Part shown: positions 8,892 through 19,367 of the stretch, in pieces
Position numbering within the stretch: the first letter of the stretch is position 1
How the letters are laid out: each line of letters opens with the position of its first letter
DNA from: Desulfurispira natronophila
Lineage (GTDB): Bacteria; Chrysiogenota; Chrysiogenetes; Chrysiogenales; Chrysiogenaceae
Direction: 5' to 3'
Assembly (NCBI RefSeq): GCF_014203025.1
Contig: NZ_JACHID010000001.1
Coordinates: forward strand, 124,001 to 188,000
DNA length: 64,000 bases
The notes under the pieces: model-generated
Seen by the model: the letters and a program-made list of their open reading frames with translations, nothing else
The model's database searches: none
What the model was told of the DNA's origin: nothing
Position numbers and translations under genes: made by a program

Positions 8892-11486
8892 TCAGGTTAT
8901 CTGGAATGCTACTGAGTCTCCCTGTACGTTCACTGTTACTTGTGATCCTTCCCCAACTTCGCCAGCGATAATCTTTCGTGCCAGGGGATTTTCCAGGTTA
9001 CGCTGGATGTAGCGTTTGACTGGACGCGCCCCAAACTGTGGTTCGTAGGATTCGCGGGCGAAGTGCTCCAGGGCCGCGGGAGTCAGGGTTACGGTGATGT
9101 ATTGTTCAGCAAGGCGCCGGTTTAATCGTTCCACCTGCAACTCCACTATGCGAGCTATTTGTCTGGTGTTCAGGGGTTCGAATATGATGGTTTCATCAAC
9201 CCGGTTGAGGAACTCGGGGCGAAAGTGGTGGCTTAGCTCAGTAAGAACTTGTTGGCGCACTTCATTGTTAATACTACCATTTTGGACAGCAGCTTCCAAC
9301 AGCAGGTGACTGCCGATGTTAGATGTCATAATAACAACGGTATTGCGGAAATTGACGGTTCTGCCGTGGCTATCGGTGAGGCGCCCATCATCCAGTAATT
9401 GTAACAGGAGATTGAAGACATCTGCATGAGCTTTTTCCACTTCGTCGAAGAGTATGACGCAGTAGGGTTTGCGCCGCACCGCTTCGGTAAGTTGCCCCCC
9501 TTCGTCGTAACCAACATAACCGGGAGGCGCACCAATAAGGCGAGATACGGCATGCTTCTCCATATATTCGGACATATCGATACGAACCATGTTTTCTTCG
9601 CTGTCGAAGAGGGATTCGGCAAGGCTGCGGGCCAACTCGGTTTTGCCTACGCCGGTAGGTCCGAGGAATATAAAAGACCCAAGGGGCCGGTCAGGATCTT
9701 GAATACCACCATAGGCTCGCAGTACTGCATCTACCACAGCTTCTACTGCCTGTTCCTGACCAACAACACGCTTGTGCAGAGTTTCGTCCAGGCGCAGGAG
9801 TTTTTCTTTTTCTCCTTCCACCAGCTTGCTTACGGGGATGCCGGTCCAGCGGGCAACGATGCTGGCAATTTCAGTTTCGGTTACTTCTTCTTTTAGTAAC
9901 GAGTCATCCCGGTCCCGGTTTTTTTGAAATTCTTCTGCCTGCTGTAGTCGGTCTTCCAGCTCGCGCAGTTTCCCATATTTGAGTTCCGCGACTTTTTCCA
10001 GGTTGTATTCTCGTTGATAACGTTCAATTTCGTGTCGAGTTCGTTCAATCTCCTCCTTGATATGCTGCAGTCCGCCAATGGCTTCTTTCTCCATTTCCCA
10101 GCGGCTTTTCATAGCATTGTATGATTCACGATAGTCTTCCAGTTCCTGGTTGAGTTTTTCCAGCCGCTCTTTGGAGGCTCGGTCCTTTTCCCGCTTCAGT
10201 GCTTCCTGTTCAATTTCCAGCTGCATAATGCGGCGGTACAGGTCGTCCATTTCGGCGGGAGAAGAGTCTATTTCGGTACGTACCATGGCGGCAGCCTCAT
10301 CTACCAGATCGATGGCCTTGTCTGGCAGGAAGCGGTCACTGATGTAGCGGTCAGAGAGGCTGGCAGCTGCGACGATGGCATGGTCATGGATGGTGACGCC
10401 GTGGTGAATCTCAAATTTTTCCTTCAGGCCACGTAAAATTGACACTGTGTCTTCGACAGTCGGTTCCTGTACCTGTATGGGTTGGAAGCGTCTTTCCAGT
10501 GCAGGGTCTTTTTCAATGTGCTTGCGGTACTCATCCAGTGTAGTGGCACCGATGCATCGCAGTTCTCCACGGGCCAGCATTGGCTTGAGAAGATTGCCAG
10601 CGTCCATGGCACCTTCAGTTTTTCCTGCTCCTACAATGGTATGCAGTTCGTCGATAAATAGAATTATGCGACCGTCACTTTCACCTACTTCCTTGAGGAC
10701 TGCTTTGAGGCGTTCTTCAAATTCTCCCCGGTATTTGGCACCGGCAATAAGGGCTCCCATATCCAGAGAGAAAATAGTTTTGTTTTTCAGTCCTTCTGGC
10801 ACGTCATTATCGACAATTCGGTGAGCCAGTCCCTCGGCAATAGCGGTTTTGCCTACTCCAGGCTCTCCAATGAGGACCGGGTTATTCTTGGTGCGACGGG
10901 AGAGAATGCGAACGGCCCGGCGTATTTCTTCATCACGTCCTATAACCGGATCAAGTTTACCGTCCCGGGCTGCCTGAACCAGGTCACGACCATACTTTTC
11001 CAGGGCATCGTAGGTGCCTTCCGGGTCCTGGGTTTCTACGGTTTGCTTGCCGCGAATTTCGTGGATGGCTTTTTCAATAGCTTGAATATCCAGGTTCCAT
11101 TCACGGATGATATCCTTGATGCCCTGATCACCGTGTTGCAAAAGACTGAGCAGTAAATGCTCCACACTGATAAAGCTGTCACCATACTGCTGTTGAATTT
11201 TTTCTGCATAAGCCAGTACACGGCTGAGCTCCTGAGAGAGATAGACTTGGGCACCGGAACCGCTTACTTGTGGTTGTCGCTGTAGGAGACCTTCAAGTGA
11301 TCGTAAAAATCCAGCGGTATCTACACCCAATCTGGCGAGTGTGGACGGTACGGTGCCGCCTTTTTGTGCTGTTATGGCGGCAAGCAGGTGCAATGGGAGA
11401 ATTTTCTGATGTTGGGAAACCAGTGCCCGGTTCTGGGCATCCTGTATCGCTTCAGCGGCTTTATGGGTGAACTTGTTGAGATCCAT
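8892..11486 (-). CDS. clpB: ATP-dependent disaggregase chaperone ClpB
   Basis: 864 aa, the usual ClpB length. The N domain ([18 protein letters not shown]) is followed by the first AAA+ module with Walker A GEPGVGKT, the long coiled-coil middle domain that defines ClpB rather than ClpA/C (about residues 400-530, rich in ELEDY and EKEAIGGLQ), and the second AAA+ module with GPTGVGKTE and the sensor segment [10 protein letters not shown]. It rescues aggregated proteins with DnaK/DnaJ in the cytoplasm. The ATG at 11486 was chosen because the frame upstream of it is not ClpB-like and a GGAGG sits just before it. No sigma32- or CIRCE-like element was found in the AT-rich upstream stretch. Confidence 0.97.
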   Translation of the reverse strand: MDLNKFTHKAAEAIQDAQNRALVSQHQKILPLHLLAAITAQKGGTVPSTLARLGVDTAGFLRSLEGLLQRQPQVSGSGAQVYLSQELSRVLAYAEKIQQQYGDSFISVEHLLLSLLQHGDQGIKDIIREWNLDIQAIEKAIHEIRGKQTVETQDPEGTYDALEKYGRDLVQAARDGKLDPVIGRDEEIRRAVRILSRRTKNNPVLIGEPGVGKTAIAEGLAHRIVDNDVPEGLKNKTIFSLDMGALIAGAKYRGEFEERLKAVLKEVGESDGRIILFIDELHTIVGAGKTEGAMDAGNLLKPMLARGELRCIGATTLDEYRKHIEKDPALERRFQPIQVQEPTVEDTVSILRGLKEKFEIHHGVTIHDHAIVAAASLSDRYISDRFLPDKAIDLVDEAAAMVRTEIDSSPAEMDDLYRRIMQLEIEQEALKREKDRASKERLEKLNQELEDYRESYNAMKSRWEMEKEAIGGLQHIKEEIERTRHEIERYQREYNLEKVAELKYGKLRELEDRLQQAEEFQKNRDRDDSLLKEEVTETEIASIVARWTGIPVSKLVEGEKEKLLRLDETLHKRVVGQEQAVEAVVDAVLRAYGGIQDPDRPLGSFIFLGPTGVGKTELARSLAESLFDSEENMVRIDMSEYMEKHAVSRLIGAPPGYVGYDEGGQLTEAVRRKPYCVILFDEVEKAHADVFNLLLQLLDDGRLTDSHGRTVNFRNTVVIMTSNIGSHLLLEAAVQNGSINNEVRQQVLTELSHHFRPEFLNRVDETIIFEPLNTRQIARIVELQVERLNRRLAEQYITVTLTPAALEHFARESYEPQFGARPVKRYIQRNLENPLARKIIAGEVGEGSQVTVNVQGDSVAFQIT

Positions 11487-12039
11487 AGTGTGCCTCCAGA
11501 GTAGTTTGTCTGTTGATAAGTAATAAACAAATATAGATATTGTAAATTGGGTTATGCACAAAGCACTTTACCCATTACTTGTGATGATATAAAAGCAATG
11601 TTGATGCCAGTAGTATAATCGTCAGTATTTAATGGGTTTATGCATGTGTGGGTGAGTGGAGATACGATTTGCCACGGTGATATCGTTGCAAATGACACGA
11701 TTATAGTGGCAATGTACATGGAGATAGTGTTTTGATGTAAACTGTTTTAGCTCATACTCACTGGTGTAGCTTCAAGAAGTGTTGTAATTGCTTCCACCTC
11801 AATGCATTTAGAGCTGAGACAAAACAAGATCAAACAGAAATGAGCAGGTTGCAAGGGATGAGAAATAATTTTATGTGGATGGTATTTAATCCAATAATAG
11901 TTCTAATAACAATCAAATCTATATAGAATTGAAAAAGCAAGTAAATTGTTTATAGTAAAATTTAAGGTAAACTAATTGCTAATGCATCAACCACATGTAT
12001 GACTATGTGTTAAGGGCCAGAAGTTCTATATTATAGTAT
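11487..12039. other. AT-rich intergenic region between cheB and clpB, no gene seen
   Basis: About 550 bases, distinctly AT-rich. It should hold the clpB promoter and the end of the che transcript. I found no frame with family resemblance, no strong -35/-10 pair at standard spacing for clpB and no clear hairpin plus T-run after cheB. A TATAAT (11614-11619) on the plus strand has no matching -35. Confidence 0.5.
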
Positions 12040-13107
12040 TTATGGTCTTTTTCTGGGGCGAGAGACCACCTCAACTCCTTTAAGTATTTCCTCAGGGATG
12101 CTGGGAAGGGGAGCGACGATATCTACGCCACCCATCTCAATAGCCACCTTAGGCATCCCAAATACGACACTGGTTTTTTCATCCTGTGCGATGGTATGGG
12201 CACCGGCTTCGTGCATTTGAAGCATTCCCTTGGCTCCGTCGCCTCCCATGCCGGTCATTATAACTCCCAAAGCGTTGGGACCGGCAGTCTTTGCTACTGA
12301 GTTAAACAAAACATCGACGCTGGGTCGGTGGCCGGAAACCTTGTGGCCAGTGCCAATCTCCACGTAATAGAATGCTCCACTACGCCGTAGTACCATGTGG
12401 TAATCACCAGGGCACACCAGGGCGAGTCCACGCCCAACTCGATCGCCATTTTGTGCTTCACGAACTTCAATACGGCTCATGCTGTTAAGGCGCTCCGCAA
12501 ACAGGCGAGTAAAGTCCTTGGGCATGTGTTGCACAATAATTATACCTGGAATATCTTGTGGCATGGCAGAAATGACCTGCTTAAGAGCTTCAGTTCCACC
12601 GGTAGAGGCTCCCATAGCTACAACTTTTTGAGTTGTTTCGGACAGTGCCGTAGTTGAAAGCTTCGGTGTGGGGCGCGTAGGAGCAGGCTTTTCTCGAAGA
12701 TTTTTTATATTAGCTTTGGCTGCGGACTTAACTTTATCTATCAATGCTGCGCGAATTTCATCGGCACCGTCATAAATATTCGCATGAGGTTTGGGAACAA
12801 AGTCAACTGCTCCGGCCTCCAGTGCGTCCAATGTGGTTCTGGCACCTTCCTGTGTGAGTGAAGAGACCATCACCACAGGTGTGGGAGCATATTTCATTAT
12901 GCGGCGAAGAAATGAGATACCATCCATGCGTGGCATTTCCACATCCAGGCAGATAACATCAGGACGAAGCTGCATTATCTTGTCGCGTGCTACATAGGCG
13001 TCAGGGGCGACTCCGACAACCTCTATGGCAGTATCTGCTTCAAGAATTTCTCGAAGTACTGCTCTGGCAGTGGCGCTGTCATCTACTATCAGTACACGAA
13101 TGGGCAC
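12040..13107 (-). CDS. cheB: Chemotaxis response regulator protein-glutamate methylesterase CheB
   Basis: 355 aa. An N-terminal REC domain has the phospho-acceptor Asp55 (VICLDVEMPRMDG) and Lys in VPKPHA. A linker of about 40 residues leads to the methylesterase/deamidase domain with its catalytic triad motifs: Ser in GASTGG, His in IVQHMP and Asp in MTGMGGDGA. It removes methyl groups from chemoreceptors and deamidates receptor glutamines once phosphorylated by CheA. Last gene of the chemotaxis operon, 1 nt after cheD, with ribosome-binding site AAGGAGTG. Confidence 0.97.
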   Translation of the reverse strand: MPIRVLIVDDSATARAVLREILEADTAIEVVGVAPDAYVARDKIMQLRPDVICLDVEMPRMDGISFLRRIMKYAPTPVVMVSSLTQEGARTTLDALEAGAVDFVPKPHANIYDGADEIRAALIDKVKSAAKANIKNLREKPAPTRPTPKLSTTALSETTQKVVAMGASTGGTEALKQVISAMPQDIPGIIIVQHMPKDFTRLFAERLNSMSRIEVREAQNGDRVGRGLALVCPGDYHMVLRRSGAFYYVEIGTGHKVSGHRPSVDVLFNSVAKTAGPNALGVIMTGMGGDGAKGMLQMHEAGAHTIAQDEKTSVVFGMPKVAIEMGGVDIVAPLPSIPEEILKGVEVVSRPRKRP

Positions 13108-13108
13108 A

Positions 13109-13588
13109 TCACACTCCTTCAGTGGCGTTGCGGGTATATTTCAGTTTAACCTTGCCTGTATCACTGATAACCATAATCCTACGTCCCCGACTGCCCTCAA
13201 CATCCTGGGCAACAATGGGTATGCGGTACTCCTGCAGTATTTCTTTGGCGATAACCACGTTGCGTTTGCCAATCATCATTTGTTCATTGGTAGATATATT
13301 CAGGTTGGCTCCCCCAAAGAGCTTGGCTTGAATATTACGTACATGGCAGCCGACATTCTCCATGGACTCAATCAGGCGAGGAATAGATATATCGCCGTAC
13401 TTGGGGCTTTGCAGCTCTGATCCATTCCAAAGGGGCATGAGGTAGTGGTTGAGCGCAGAAACACGCTCAACCGGGTCATAGAGACATACAGCAACGCATG
13501 ACCCGAGAACTGTAACTATCTCTGTGGGCCGCACCCCAACAAATATTTCACCAACTTTGATATATCTTTTTTGGTAGGTCGTATCCAT
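13109..13588 (-). CDS. cheD: Chemoreceptor glutamine deamidase CheD
   Basis: 159 aa, typical length. The conserved motifs are present: GEIFVGVRPTEIVTVLGSCV with the catalytic Cys, then SALNHYLMP with the catalytic His, and KLFGGANL. CheD deamidates receptor glutamines and in some bacteria links CheC to adaptation. It lies between the His-less kinase gene (6-nt gap) and cheB (1-nt gap), so it is cotranscribed. Neither cheC nor cheR is found in the window. Confidence 0.95.
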   Translation of the reverse strand: MDTTYQKRYIKVGEIFVGVRPTEIVTVLGSCVAVCLYDPVERVSALNHYLMPLWNGSELQSPKYGDISIPRLIESMENVGCHVRNIQAKLFGGANLNISTNEQMMIGKRNVVIAKEILQEYRIPIVAQDVEGSRGRRIMVISDTGKVKLKYTRNATEGV

Positions 13589-13594
13589 AGCGTA

Positions 13595-14557
13595 TTATAG
13601 TTCCAGGGTATCTTCGTCATCAAAGGGTTCGTCGTCAAATTCCTTCATATTATCAGAACCATGCTCCAGATCGGAAGGTTTGGCAGGAAAAAGCAATGTA
13701 AATGTTGTTTTTCCAGGCTCTGACTGACTACTGATGCTGCCTTCAAGAGACTCTGCTACACCTTTTACAACACTGAGTCCCAGTCCAAGGCCAGTATGCG
13801 GTCGATTTTTCCCAGAGTGAAACTGAGTAAAGCGATTGTAGATCCGGTCGTGATATTGAGTGGGTATTCCTTCACCTTGATCAGTAACCTGAAGTATTAT
13901 CATGCCATCTGGGCTTTCTGTGGCGGTAATTTCTATACAACTTTGATCATGGGAGTACTCGCAGGCGTTGGATACCAGATTGAGCAGCATAGTAAAAAAT
14001 TTTTGATTGTCGCTGATGAATGGGCGTGACAGATTGTTTTTGACATTTATATCAAGAGATTTTTCATCGATTATGTAGCGTAAGTAACGGCATACTTGCT
14101 CCATAACTTCTTCAAGTTGAACTTCTGTATAATCATTTTGCAGTTGCCCAGACTCTATTTCGGCAGCAGCAAAAATGTTTTGCATGTGAAAGTCCAGGCG
14201 TAGCATTTCCTGGTGTGCCATGCGGGTCATCTCTCCTGCACGGTGCGTGTGCTTCCCGTGGGCCAAAGCTTTGGAGAAGCTTAGTAGTGAGGATATAGGA
14301 TTATTGAATTCATTTTTTATAAGAGAAAGAAATTCATTTTTTATAGCCTCAGCCTGGCGTGCTTTTTCATTCATTTCCAGCAGGTGGCGTGTCATACCTT
14401 GCATTTCTGTGATAGAGGCGTTTTTTTCAAGAAAACGCCTTTCTATCTCCTCAAGAAATTTGCCATCGTCGACACTGGTCAGGTCTATCACCGCGAACAC
14501 CTCCTGCGTGTATCTAGCATATGTGAAACGTAAACTATCAATAGAGTCCTTCGACAT
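13595..14557 (-). CDS. Histidine-kinase-like protein in the che operon, phospho-acceptor His replaced by Asn
   Basis: 320 aa, no membrane segments. The N-terminal 60 residues are unassigned. A HisKA-like dimerisation region follows (about 68-130), then a well-formed HATPase domain: N box NLVSNACEYS, G1 DQGEGIP, G2 GLGLGLSVV. At the H-box, where kinases read SHE(L/I/F)xxP, this protein reads KNEFNNP, with Asn82 at the His position. The five residues IKNEF are repeated eight residues earlier and share a 15-nt identical DNA repeat. The protein cannot autophosphorylate in the usual way and may be an ATP-binding pseudokinase, a phosphatase or a partner of CheA. It overlaps cheA by 20 nt and ends in an acidic tail (FDDEPFDDEDTLEL). 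Confidence 0.8.
   Translation of the reverse strand: MSKDSIDSLRFTYARYTQEVFAVIDLTSVDDGKFLEEIERRFLEKNASITEMQGMTRHLLEMNEKARQAEAIKNEFLSLIKNEFNNPISSLLSFSKALAHGKHTHRAGEMTRMAHQEMLRLDFHMQNIFAAAEIESGQLQNDYTEVQLEEVMEQVCRYLRYIIDEKSLDINVKNNLSRPFISDNQKFFTMLLNLVSNACEYSHDQSCIEITATESPDGMIILQVTDQGEGIPTQYHDRIYNRFTQFHSGKNRPHTGLGLGLSVVKGVAESLEGSISSQSEPGKTTFTLLFPAKPSDLEHGSDNMKEFDDEPFDDEDTLEL
14307..14345. repeat. 15-bp in-frame direct repeat across the H-box of the kinase-like gene
   Basis: The 15-mer aattcattttttata occurs at 14307-14321 and 14331-14345, exactly 24 nt (8 codons) apart, and encodes IKNEF twice on the minus strand. The first-listed copy overlies the position where the catalytic His should be. A local templated copying event could have replaced the His codon. 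Confidence 0.7.
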
Positions 14558-16919
14558 TGAGGATCAAGGCTACCATGCCATTACCCATGACGGCAGCACC
14601 GGAGACCTGCGGTATACGTATACTTCCTTCACCAATTGGCTTGATGACAACCTGTTGGCGTCCAACTAATTCATCAACCAGCAGGGCAAACTGTCCGTTA
14701 TCGTTTTCGACGCACACCAGAGTAGCTTCATGCGCTGGGACTGGTTCTTGATCAAGTCCCAGCATTTGATCCAATCGAACTATAGGCAGGATATCCTCGC
14801 GCAGCTTAACAAACTCTCCCTTTCCTTGATAGGTGTACACTGACTGCTTGTCAGGCTGAAATGACTCAAGAATTGAGAGGGTCGGTATAATAAAAGTCTC
14901 GTTGCAACTGCGAACCAGCATACCATCGATAATTGCCAAAGTAAGAGGTAAATAAAGACTGAAGGTACTGCCCTTGCCAGGTTCAGAGTGTATTTCTACC
15001 TTTCCGCGCAGTTGTTCTATAGCTGTGCGAACCACATCCAATCCTACACCTCGTCCTGAGAGGTCACTGATGGCGTCGGCGGTAGAAAAGCCTGCCTGCA
15101 TGATCAGCGCATAGACCTGATGGTCGCTAAGCTCCTCATCGGGACTCACCAGGCCACGGTCTATAGCTTTACTTAATACTTTGTCACGACTGATTCCACG
15201 GCCATCATCAGCTATCTCTATCACAACACTTCCACCCTTATGGAAAGCACGCAAGTATATATTTCCCTGACTAGGCTTGCCATTGGAAGTTCGTTCTGAT
15301 GTGTCAGACTCTATACCATGGTCAATGGAGTTACGGATCAGGTGGATAAGGGGGTCACCAAGGGCATCCACCATGTTTTTATCAATTTCTGTATCCTCTC
15401 CTGATATTTGTAACTGAATATCCTTGTCGATTTTGCGCGATGCGTCCCGTACTACCCGGCGCATTTTTTCGAATGTATCCCGTATAGGCACCATACGTAG
15501 CGACATAACCCGGTTTTGAATAAGTCGGGTTATTTTGGAAAGGGTTTCTAGTGTTTTTTTGACGTTTTCATCCGGAATATTAGCAATTATTTCATTCTGG
15601 TTAAGAAAGCTCTGTGCTATTACCAGCTCGCCAACAGAGTCAAAGAGCTCATCAAGCTTTTCTGTGTCGATGCGAACAAAGGAACGCTTTTGAACAGTTT
15701 GCTTAACAGGTTCTTTTGATGGTGCTGATGGTTTAGCAGTATCATCAGGTTTCGTTGCAGTGGTGTTGGCAGCTGGGGTTGTTTCATTGTTGACGGCTTG
15801 AGGTTGCTGATCCAGCGGCTCTGATGGGGTTTCATTAGTGACATCACCAGGTTTTAATGTCGTAGCTTCTGCCTCCGTCTGATCCTGTGGATCAGCAGCG
15901 ATATCTACTGGTGTGTTGTTTACATCATCATTAGATTCAGGGGATGTTTCAGAAGCTTCTGTGCTGCTCAAGTGTTCAGGGGTGCCCAAGGGAAATACCT
16001 GATATTCGAAGTCGTCGAGAAACTCAAAAACCTCTGCTATCTCATCCTGGCTATGATCACTGGCTATAACAACATCTACTGCACCAATATCACACCGCAG
16101 TGGGTCGAGAGTGTCCAGTAGACCAATGTTGCTTAGGTCCCAGTGAACACCCAGTATTTTGCCGAGTTCACTCAGGAGGTGCAGGAAGGTACTGTGGTCG
16201 TAACCTCGAATATATATATCATCATCCAGGGTCATGCGAACATGGTAAAGCAAGGTGCCGGCAGGACACTGTTTCTTGAGTTCTGCCATATTAAGTGCAT
16301 CTGGCAGCCCCGAGTTGTTATTATTTTTATCAGCAGACTGTGATGAAGAGTTAACTGGAGAATCAGCTGTCTCTAGCTCTGTTTGCTCAATGTCGTCAAA
16401 TTCAGCGCTGAGGTCACGAAGAACTTCGCGGTACGCCTGCTGGCTGGGACGCTCTTGAGTTTCATTGGTTGGTACTTCTTGCAGTGCGACAGGCTCTGGA
16501 TCCTCTTCTTCATGCGTAGGGCTGTCGGCAACCGTTCGCAGAAGAGTTTTGATTGACTCAAGGCAGCGGTCAAAACGTTCTGGGCTCGTGAGCTCTTCAC
16601 GCTGCGCCACTTCGTCATCAAAAACCTCTTTGATAACGTCTACAGCTTCCAAAAAGATGTCAATTACAGCCGTGTCAACTACTGCTGCCCCACTGCGGAA
16701 GTAATCCAGGGCATCTTCGAAACTGTGTACAAACTTTCCCAGTCGACTAAAACCTATAGAGTTGGCACTGCCCTTGAGGGTGTGAACTCCACGGAATAGC
16801 TCATTGAGAACTTCACGATCCTCCGGGTCGTCCTCAAGGGAGATGACATCCATATCAAATTTTTCGATAATTTCGCTGGCTTCTTCGACAAATATCTGCC
16901 GCAGTCGCTCTCTGCTCAT
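14538..16919 (-). CDS. cheA: Chemotaxis sensor histidine kinase CheA
   Basis: 793 aa. The N-terminal HPt (P1) domain has the phosphorylated His46 in FRGVHTLKGSANSIG. A P2-like alpha/beta region lies at about 200-315 and a long Thr/Pro/Asp-rich linker at about 320-410. Then come the P3 dimerisation domain (VRIDTEKLDELFDSVGELVI), the P4 ATPase (HLIRNSIDHG, ADDGRGI, GRGVGLDVV) and the P5 CheW-like domain to the end. It phosphorylates CheY-type regulators and CheB. It overlaps the small upstream gene by 4 nt (ATGA) and the downstream kinase-like gene by 20 nt. Intact. Confidence 0.97.
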   Translation of the reverse strand: MSRERLRQIFVEEASEIIEKFDMDVISLEDDPEDREVLNELFRGVHTLKGSANSIGFSRLGKFVHSFEDALDYFRSGAAVVDTAVIDIFLEAVDVIKEVFDDEVAQREELTSPERFDRCLESIKTLLRTVADSPTHEEEDPEPVALQEVPTNETQERPSQQAYREVLRDLSAEFDDIEQTELETADSPVNSSSQSADKNNNNSGLPDALNMAELKKQCPAGTLLYHVRMTLDDDIYIRGYDHSTFLHLLSELGKILGVHWDLSNIGLLDTLDPLRCDIGAVDVVIASDHSQDEIAEVFEFLDDFEYQVFPLGTPEHLSSTEASETSPESNDDVNNTPVDIAADPQDQTEAEATTLKPGDVTNETPSEPLDQQPQAVNNETTPAANTTATKPDDTAKPSAPSKEPVKQTVQKRSFVRIDTEKLDELFDSVGELVIAQSFLNQNEIIANIPDENVKKTLETLSKITRLIQNRVMSLRMVPIRDTFEKMRRVVRDASRKIDKDIQLQISGEDTEIDKNMVDALGDPLIHLIRNSIDHGIESDTSERTSNGKPSQGNIYLRAFHKGGSVVIEIADDGRGISRDKVLSKAIDRGLVSPDEELSDHQVYALIMQAGFSTADAISDLSGRGVGLDVVRTAIEQLRGKVEIHSEPGKGSTFSLYLPLTLAIIDGMLVRSCNETFIIPTLSILESFQPDKQSVYTYQGKGEFVKLREDILPIVRLDQMLGLDQEPVPAHEATLVCVENDNGQFALLVDELVGRQQVVIKPIGEGSIRIPQVSGAAVMGNGMVALILNVEGLY

Positions 16920-17185
16920 GACAACTTCCAGTGCTGTGTTCCCTGTTGATCAAACTCCAAAGGTCCTTCAAAAAGCGTGATGCCCAGGTCAGGCCGATTG
17001 CGTTTGATAGCAGTTAAAAGCTGGAGGAGTGAAGAGCTGCCAAGCTTTTCTCGTGGTCCTTGCAGTCCGATATGTTCAATGTACTCCAGCCTGTTTTGCA
17101 AAAACTGACGCAATTGCTCCACCTCTTCGGCGTCCATATCGATACTGATATTCAGGGTATCGGCGTCAAGTTCAAACATTGGCAT
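16916..17185 (-). CDS. Small chemotaxis-operon protein, possibly STAS-like
   Basis: 89 aa, not confidently recognised. It has an acidic N-terminus (FELDADTLNISIDMDAEEVE) and a C-terminal half with SSSLLQLLTAIKRNRPDLGI, which recalls the helix-strand turn of STAS (anti-sigma-factor antagonist-like) domains. It sits between the receptor and cheA, starts after an AAGGAA site and overlaps cheA by 4 nt, so its product is probably made with CheA. It may be an adaptor, but it has no CheW features. Confidence 0.6.
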   Translation of the reverse strand: MPMFELDADTLNISIDMDAEEVEQLRQFLQNRLEYIEHIGLQGPREKLGSSSLLQLLTAIKRNRPDLGITLFEGPLEFDQQGTQHWKLS

Positions 17186-17230
17186 TTCCTTTCAAAAAAC
17201 GATCCAGGTTCGCGTTTGTTGTTTGGCTCA

Positions 17231-19315
17231 CTAGAACTCTTTGAGGTCATCGTCATCAAGGGGGAAAATGTCGTTGTCATCCTGCTGGTTACGACGATTT
17301 TGTTTCAGTTCTCCCTTGGTGGTTTTGGCTGTGCTGCGGCTTGCAGGTTCTCCATGCCCATAAGCAGGTGCCAGCTGAGTGGCGGGTCGTTGTTGTCCGC
17401 TGCTGCGCACAGGGTTACCTGCCGCTACATTCTTGCGATCGAGGTTGCGCTGAGCGTCGCTGTCCATGTTGTAGCCGACAAATGCAGCGACACCAGCCAC
17501 ACTCTGCAACATGTTCACAGCTTGTGCGTTAAGCTGCTGTGCCGCTGCTGCTGCTTCTTCTGAGTTGGCAGCATTTTGCTGGGTGACCTTGTCGATCTGG
17601 CTCATAGCTGTTGAAATCTGATCCATACCCTCTGATTGCTCTTTGACTGATACAGTAATTTCACCAATGAGATCTGAAGTTTTCTTGATTTGTTGGCGGA
17701 TTTCGTCGAAGGCAGTGTTGGTTTCTTCTGCCACTTGGTTGCCTTCTTGAATTTGAGCAATGGTACTTTTGATTATATCAGCAGTTTCACGAGCAGCATT
17801 GGCACTGCGCTGGGCCAGGCTTTTCACTTCCTCGGCCACGACCGCAAAGCCCAGTCCGTGCTCTCCGGCACGGGCGGCTTCAACTGCAGCGTTCAGTGCC
17901 AGCAGATTGGTCTGGAAGGCAATTTCGTCGATGGTTTTGATGATATGGGAAATCCGCTCAGAAGAGGCGCTGACTTCTTCCATGGATGCCATAAGTTGCT
18001 GGATCTTGTCGTAGCCCTGGTTAGCTGCGGTGGTGGCGGAACCTGCCAATATGTCGGCCTGGCGGGTGTTCTCCGCATTCTGGTTGTTGATGGAGGTTGC
18101 CTCTTCCACCGTTGCGGTGACCTCTTCTACACTGTTGGCCTGCTCAGAGGCTCCTTCAGCCAGCGAGCTGGAGGAGGAGGCAATCTGATCTGATGCACTG
18201 ACGACCTGGTTGTTGGCCTCTGAAATAGACCGTATAGAGCCAATTACCGGTTTGGCAAGCAAGTAGGAGAGCAGGAATGCCAAGAGGGCGACGGAGATAA
18301 TAATGATTACACCGAGGATCAGGGCAATATTTCGCAAGTTGTATACAGGAGCCATGACTTCGTCATAGTATATTTCAGTTAAAGCCGCCCAAGTGGTTCC
18401 ATAGACATTAATTGGTGCATAGGAAGAAAGTACAGTACCGCCCAGATAGTCTTCACCAACGGTAATGCCAGTTTGTCCCTGCAGGGCAGCGCGGGCCATT
18501 TCGGTGCGCACCGATCCCTGGCCTGGGTTACGGAAAGAGGCTGCAACAGTGTGTGTGCTGGGTTGAAGAAAGCTGTCGCTGCGCATAAGGTTGTCGGGGC
18601 CAACCAGATAGGTCTCGCCAGTTTCGCCCAGCCCGGCTCGGCTTTGCATTATATGATTTATCATTTCTATGCTGATATCCACCACCATGACGCCAAGCAT
18701 TTCATCGCCGTCCATGATGGGAAGACCCATGAACATGGTGGGCTGGTTGTTGGCAGGGCTATAAGGTGCCATATCAACAAAGGTGGTTTGCCGAGTTGAA
18801 ACTACTTGTCGCCATGCTTCTGCCAGTCCACTGTTGCGCAATTCGCCGCTACCTACGTTTTGCCCAAGGTCGCTCCGCTCTTGCAATGAGAACATGACGT
18901 GGCCGTGGGGGCGGCAGATCATGTAGATGTCATTGAGTTCAAAGGCATCGGCTGCAGTTTGGAAGAAACTGCGATACTCGTCGTACACTTCACGCACATC
19001 GTCGTAATCAGTAATAAAAAATGGGTCATCGGGCCCAACTTCGTAAAGATTGTGCAGGCGCCCCAGTTCGCGAAACATATCAGATACGTCTGATGTGCGA
19101 GAGAGCATACTGATAGCTGCTTCGGTATTGTTGAGATATAGTTCCAGCTCTCCCGTGAGAATTTCACGTATAGCTCCAAGCTTTTCAAAAGCTTCCTCTT
19201 CCAAAGCATTGGCAGCGGCAAAGTAGGAAATCAGGCCCATAATGAGAAAGGGTATAAAGCCGGTGAGGATAAGGGCAGTAACAAGCTGCTTTTTCAAAGT
19301 AAGTCCGGATTTCAT
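17231..19315 (-). CDS. Methyl-accepting chemotaxis protein
   Basis: 694 aa. Topology: TM1 at about 12-35, a periplasmic sensor of about 300 residues with Cache-like features ([17 protein letters not shown], then [12 protein letters not shown]), TM2 at about 332-352, then the cytoplasmic signalling domain with the hairpin tip [22 protein letters not shown]2 runs almost directly into the coiled coil ([18 protein letters not shown]) with no recognisable HAMP. The C-terminus is a basic or polar linker followed by an acidic end, [13 protein letters not shown], instead of a clear NWETF-type CheR tether. The start at 19315 has AAGGAG. Second gene of the operon, so probably this array's dedicated receptor. 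Confidence 0.95.
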   Translation of the reverse strand: MKSGLTLKKQLVTALILTGFIPFLIMGLISYFAAANALEEEAFEKLGAIREILTGELELYLNNTEAAISMLSRTSDVSDMFRELGRLHNLYEVGPDDPFFITDYDDVREVYDEYRSFFQTAADAFELNDIYMICRPHGHVMFSLQERSDLGQNVGSGELRNSGLAEAWRQVVSTRQTTFVDMAPYSPANNQPTMFMGLPIMDGDEMLGVMVVDISIEMINHIMQSRAGLGETGETYLVGPDNLMRSDSFLQPSTHTVAASFRNPGQGSVRTEMARAALQGQTGITVGEDYLGGTVLSSYAPINVYGTTWAALTEIYYDEVMAPVYNLRNIALILGVIIIISVALLAFLLSYLLAKPVIGSIRSISEANNQVVSASDQIASSSSSLAEGASEQANSVEEVTATVEEATSINNQNAENTRQADILAGSATTAANQGYDKIQQLMASMEEVSASSERISHIIKTIDEIAFQTNLLALNAAVEAARAGEHGLGFAVVAEEVKSLAQRSANAARETADIIKSTIAQIQEGNQVAEETNTAFDEIRQQIKKTSDLIGEITVSVKEQSEGMDQISTAMSQIDKVTQQNAANSEEAAAAAQQLNAQAVNMLQSVAGVAAFVGYNMDSDAQRNLDRKNVAAGNPVRSSGQQRPATQLAPAYGHGEPASRSTAKTTKGELKQNRRNQQDDNDIFPLDDDDLKEF

Positions 19316-19367
19316 GCAGGATCTCCTTCAAGGTGCGTTCAGGGGTACGGTGTAATTGATGTGCTGT

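Noticed and set aside
11487-11700. Heat-shock type (sigma32 or CIRCE) control of clpB
   Set aside because: No CTTGAAA/CCCCAT pair and no 9-9-9 inverted repeat were seen.
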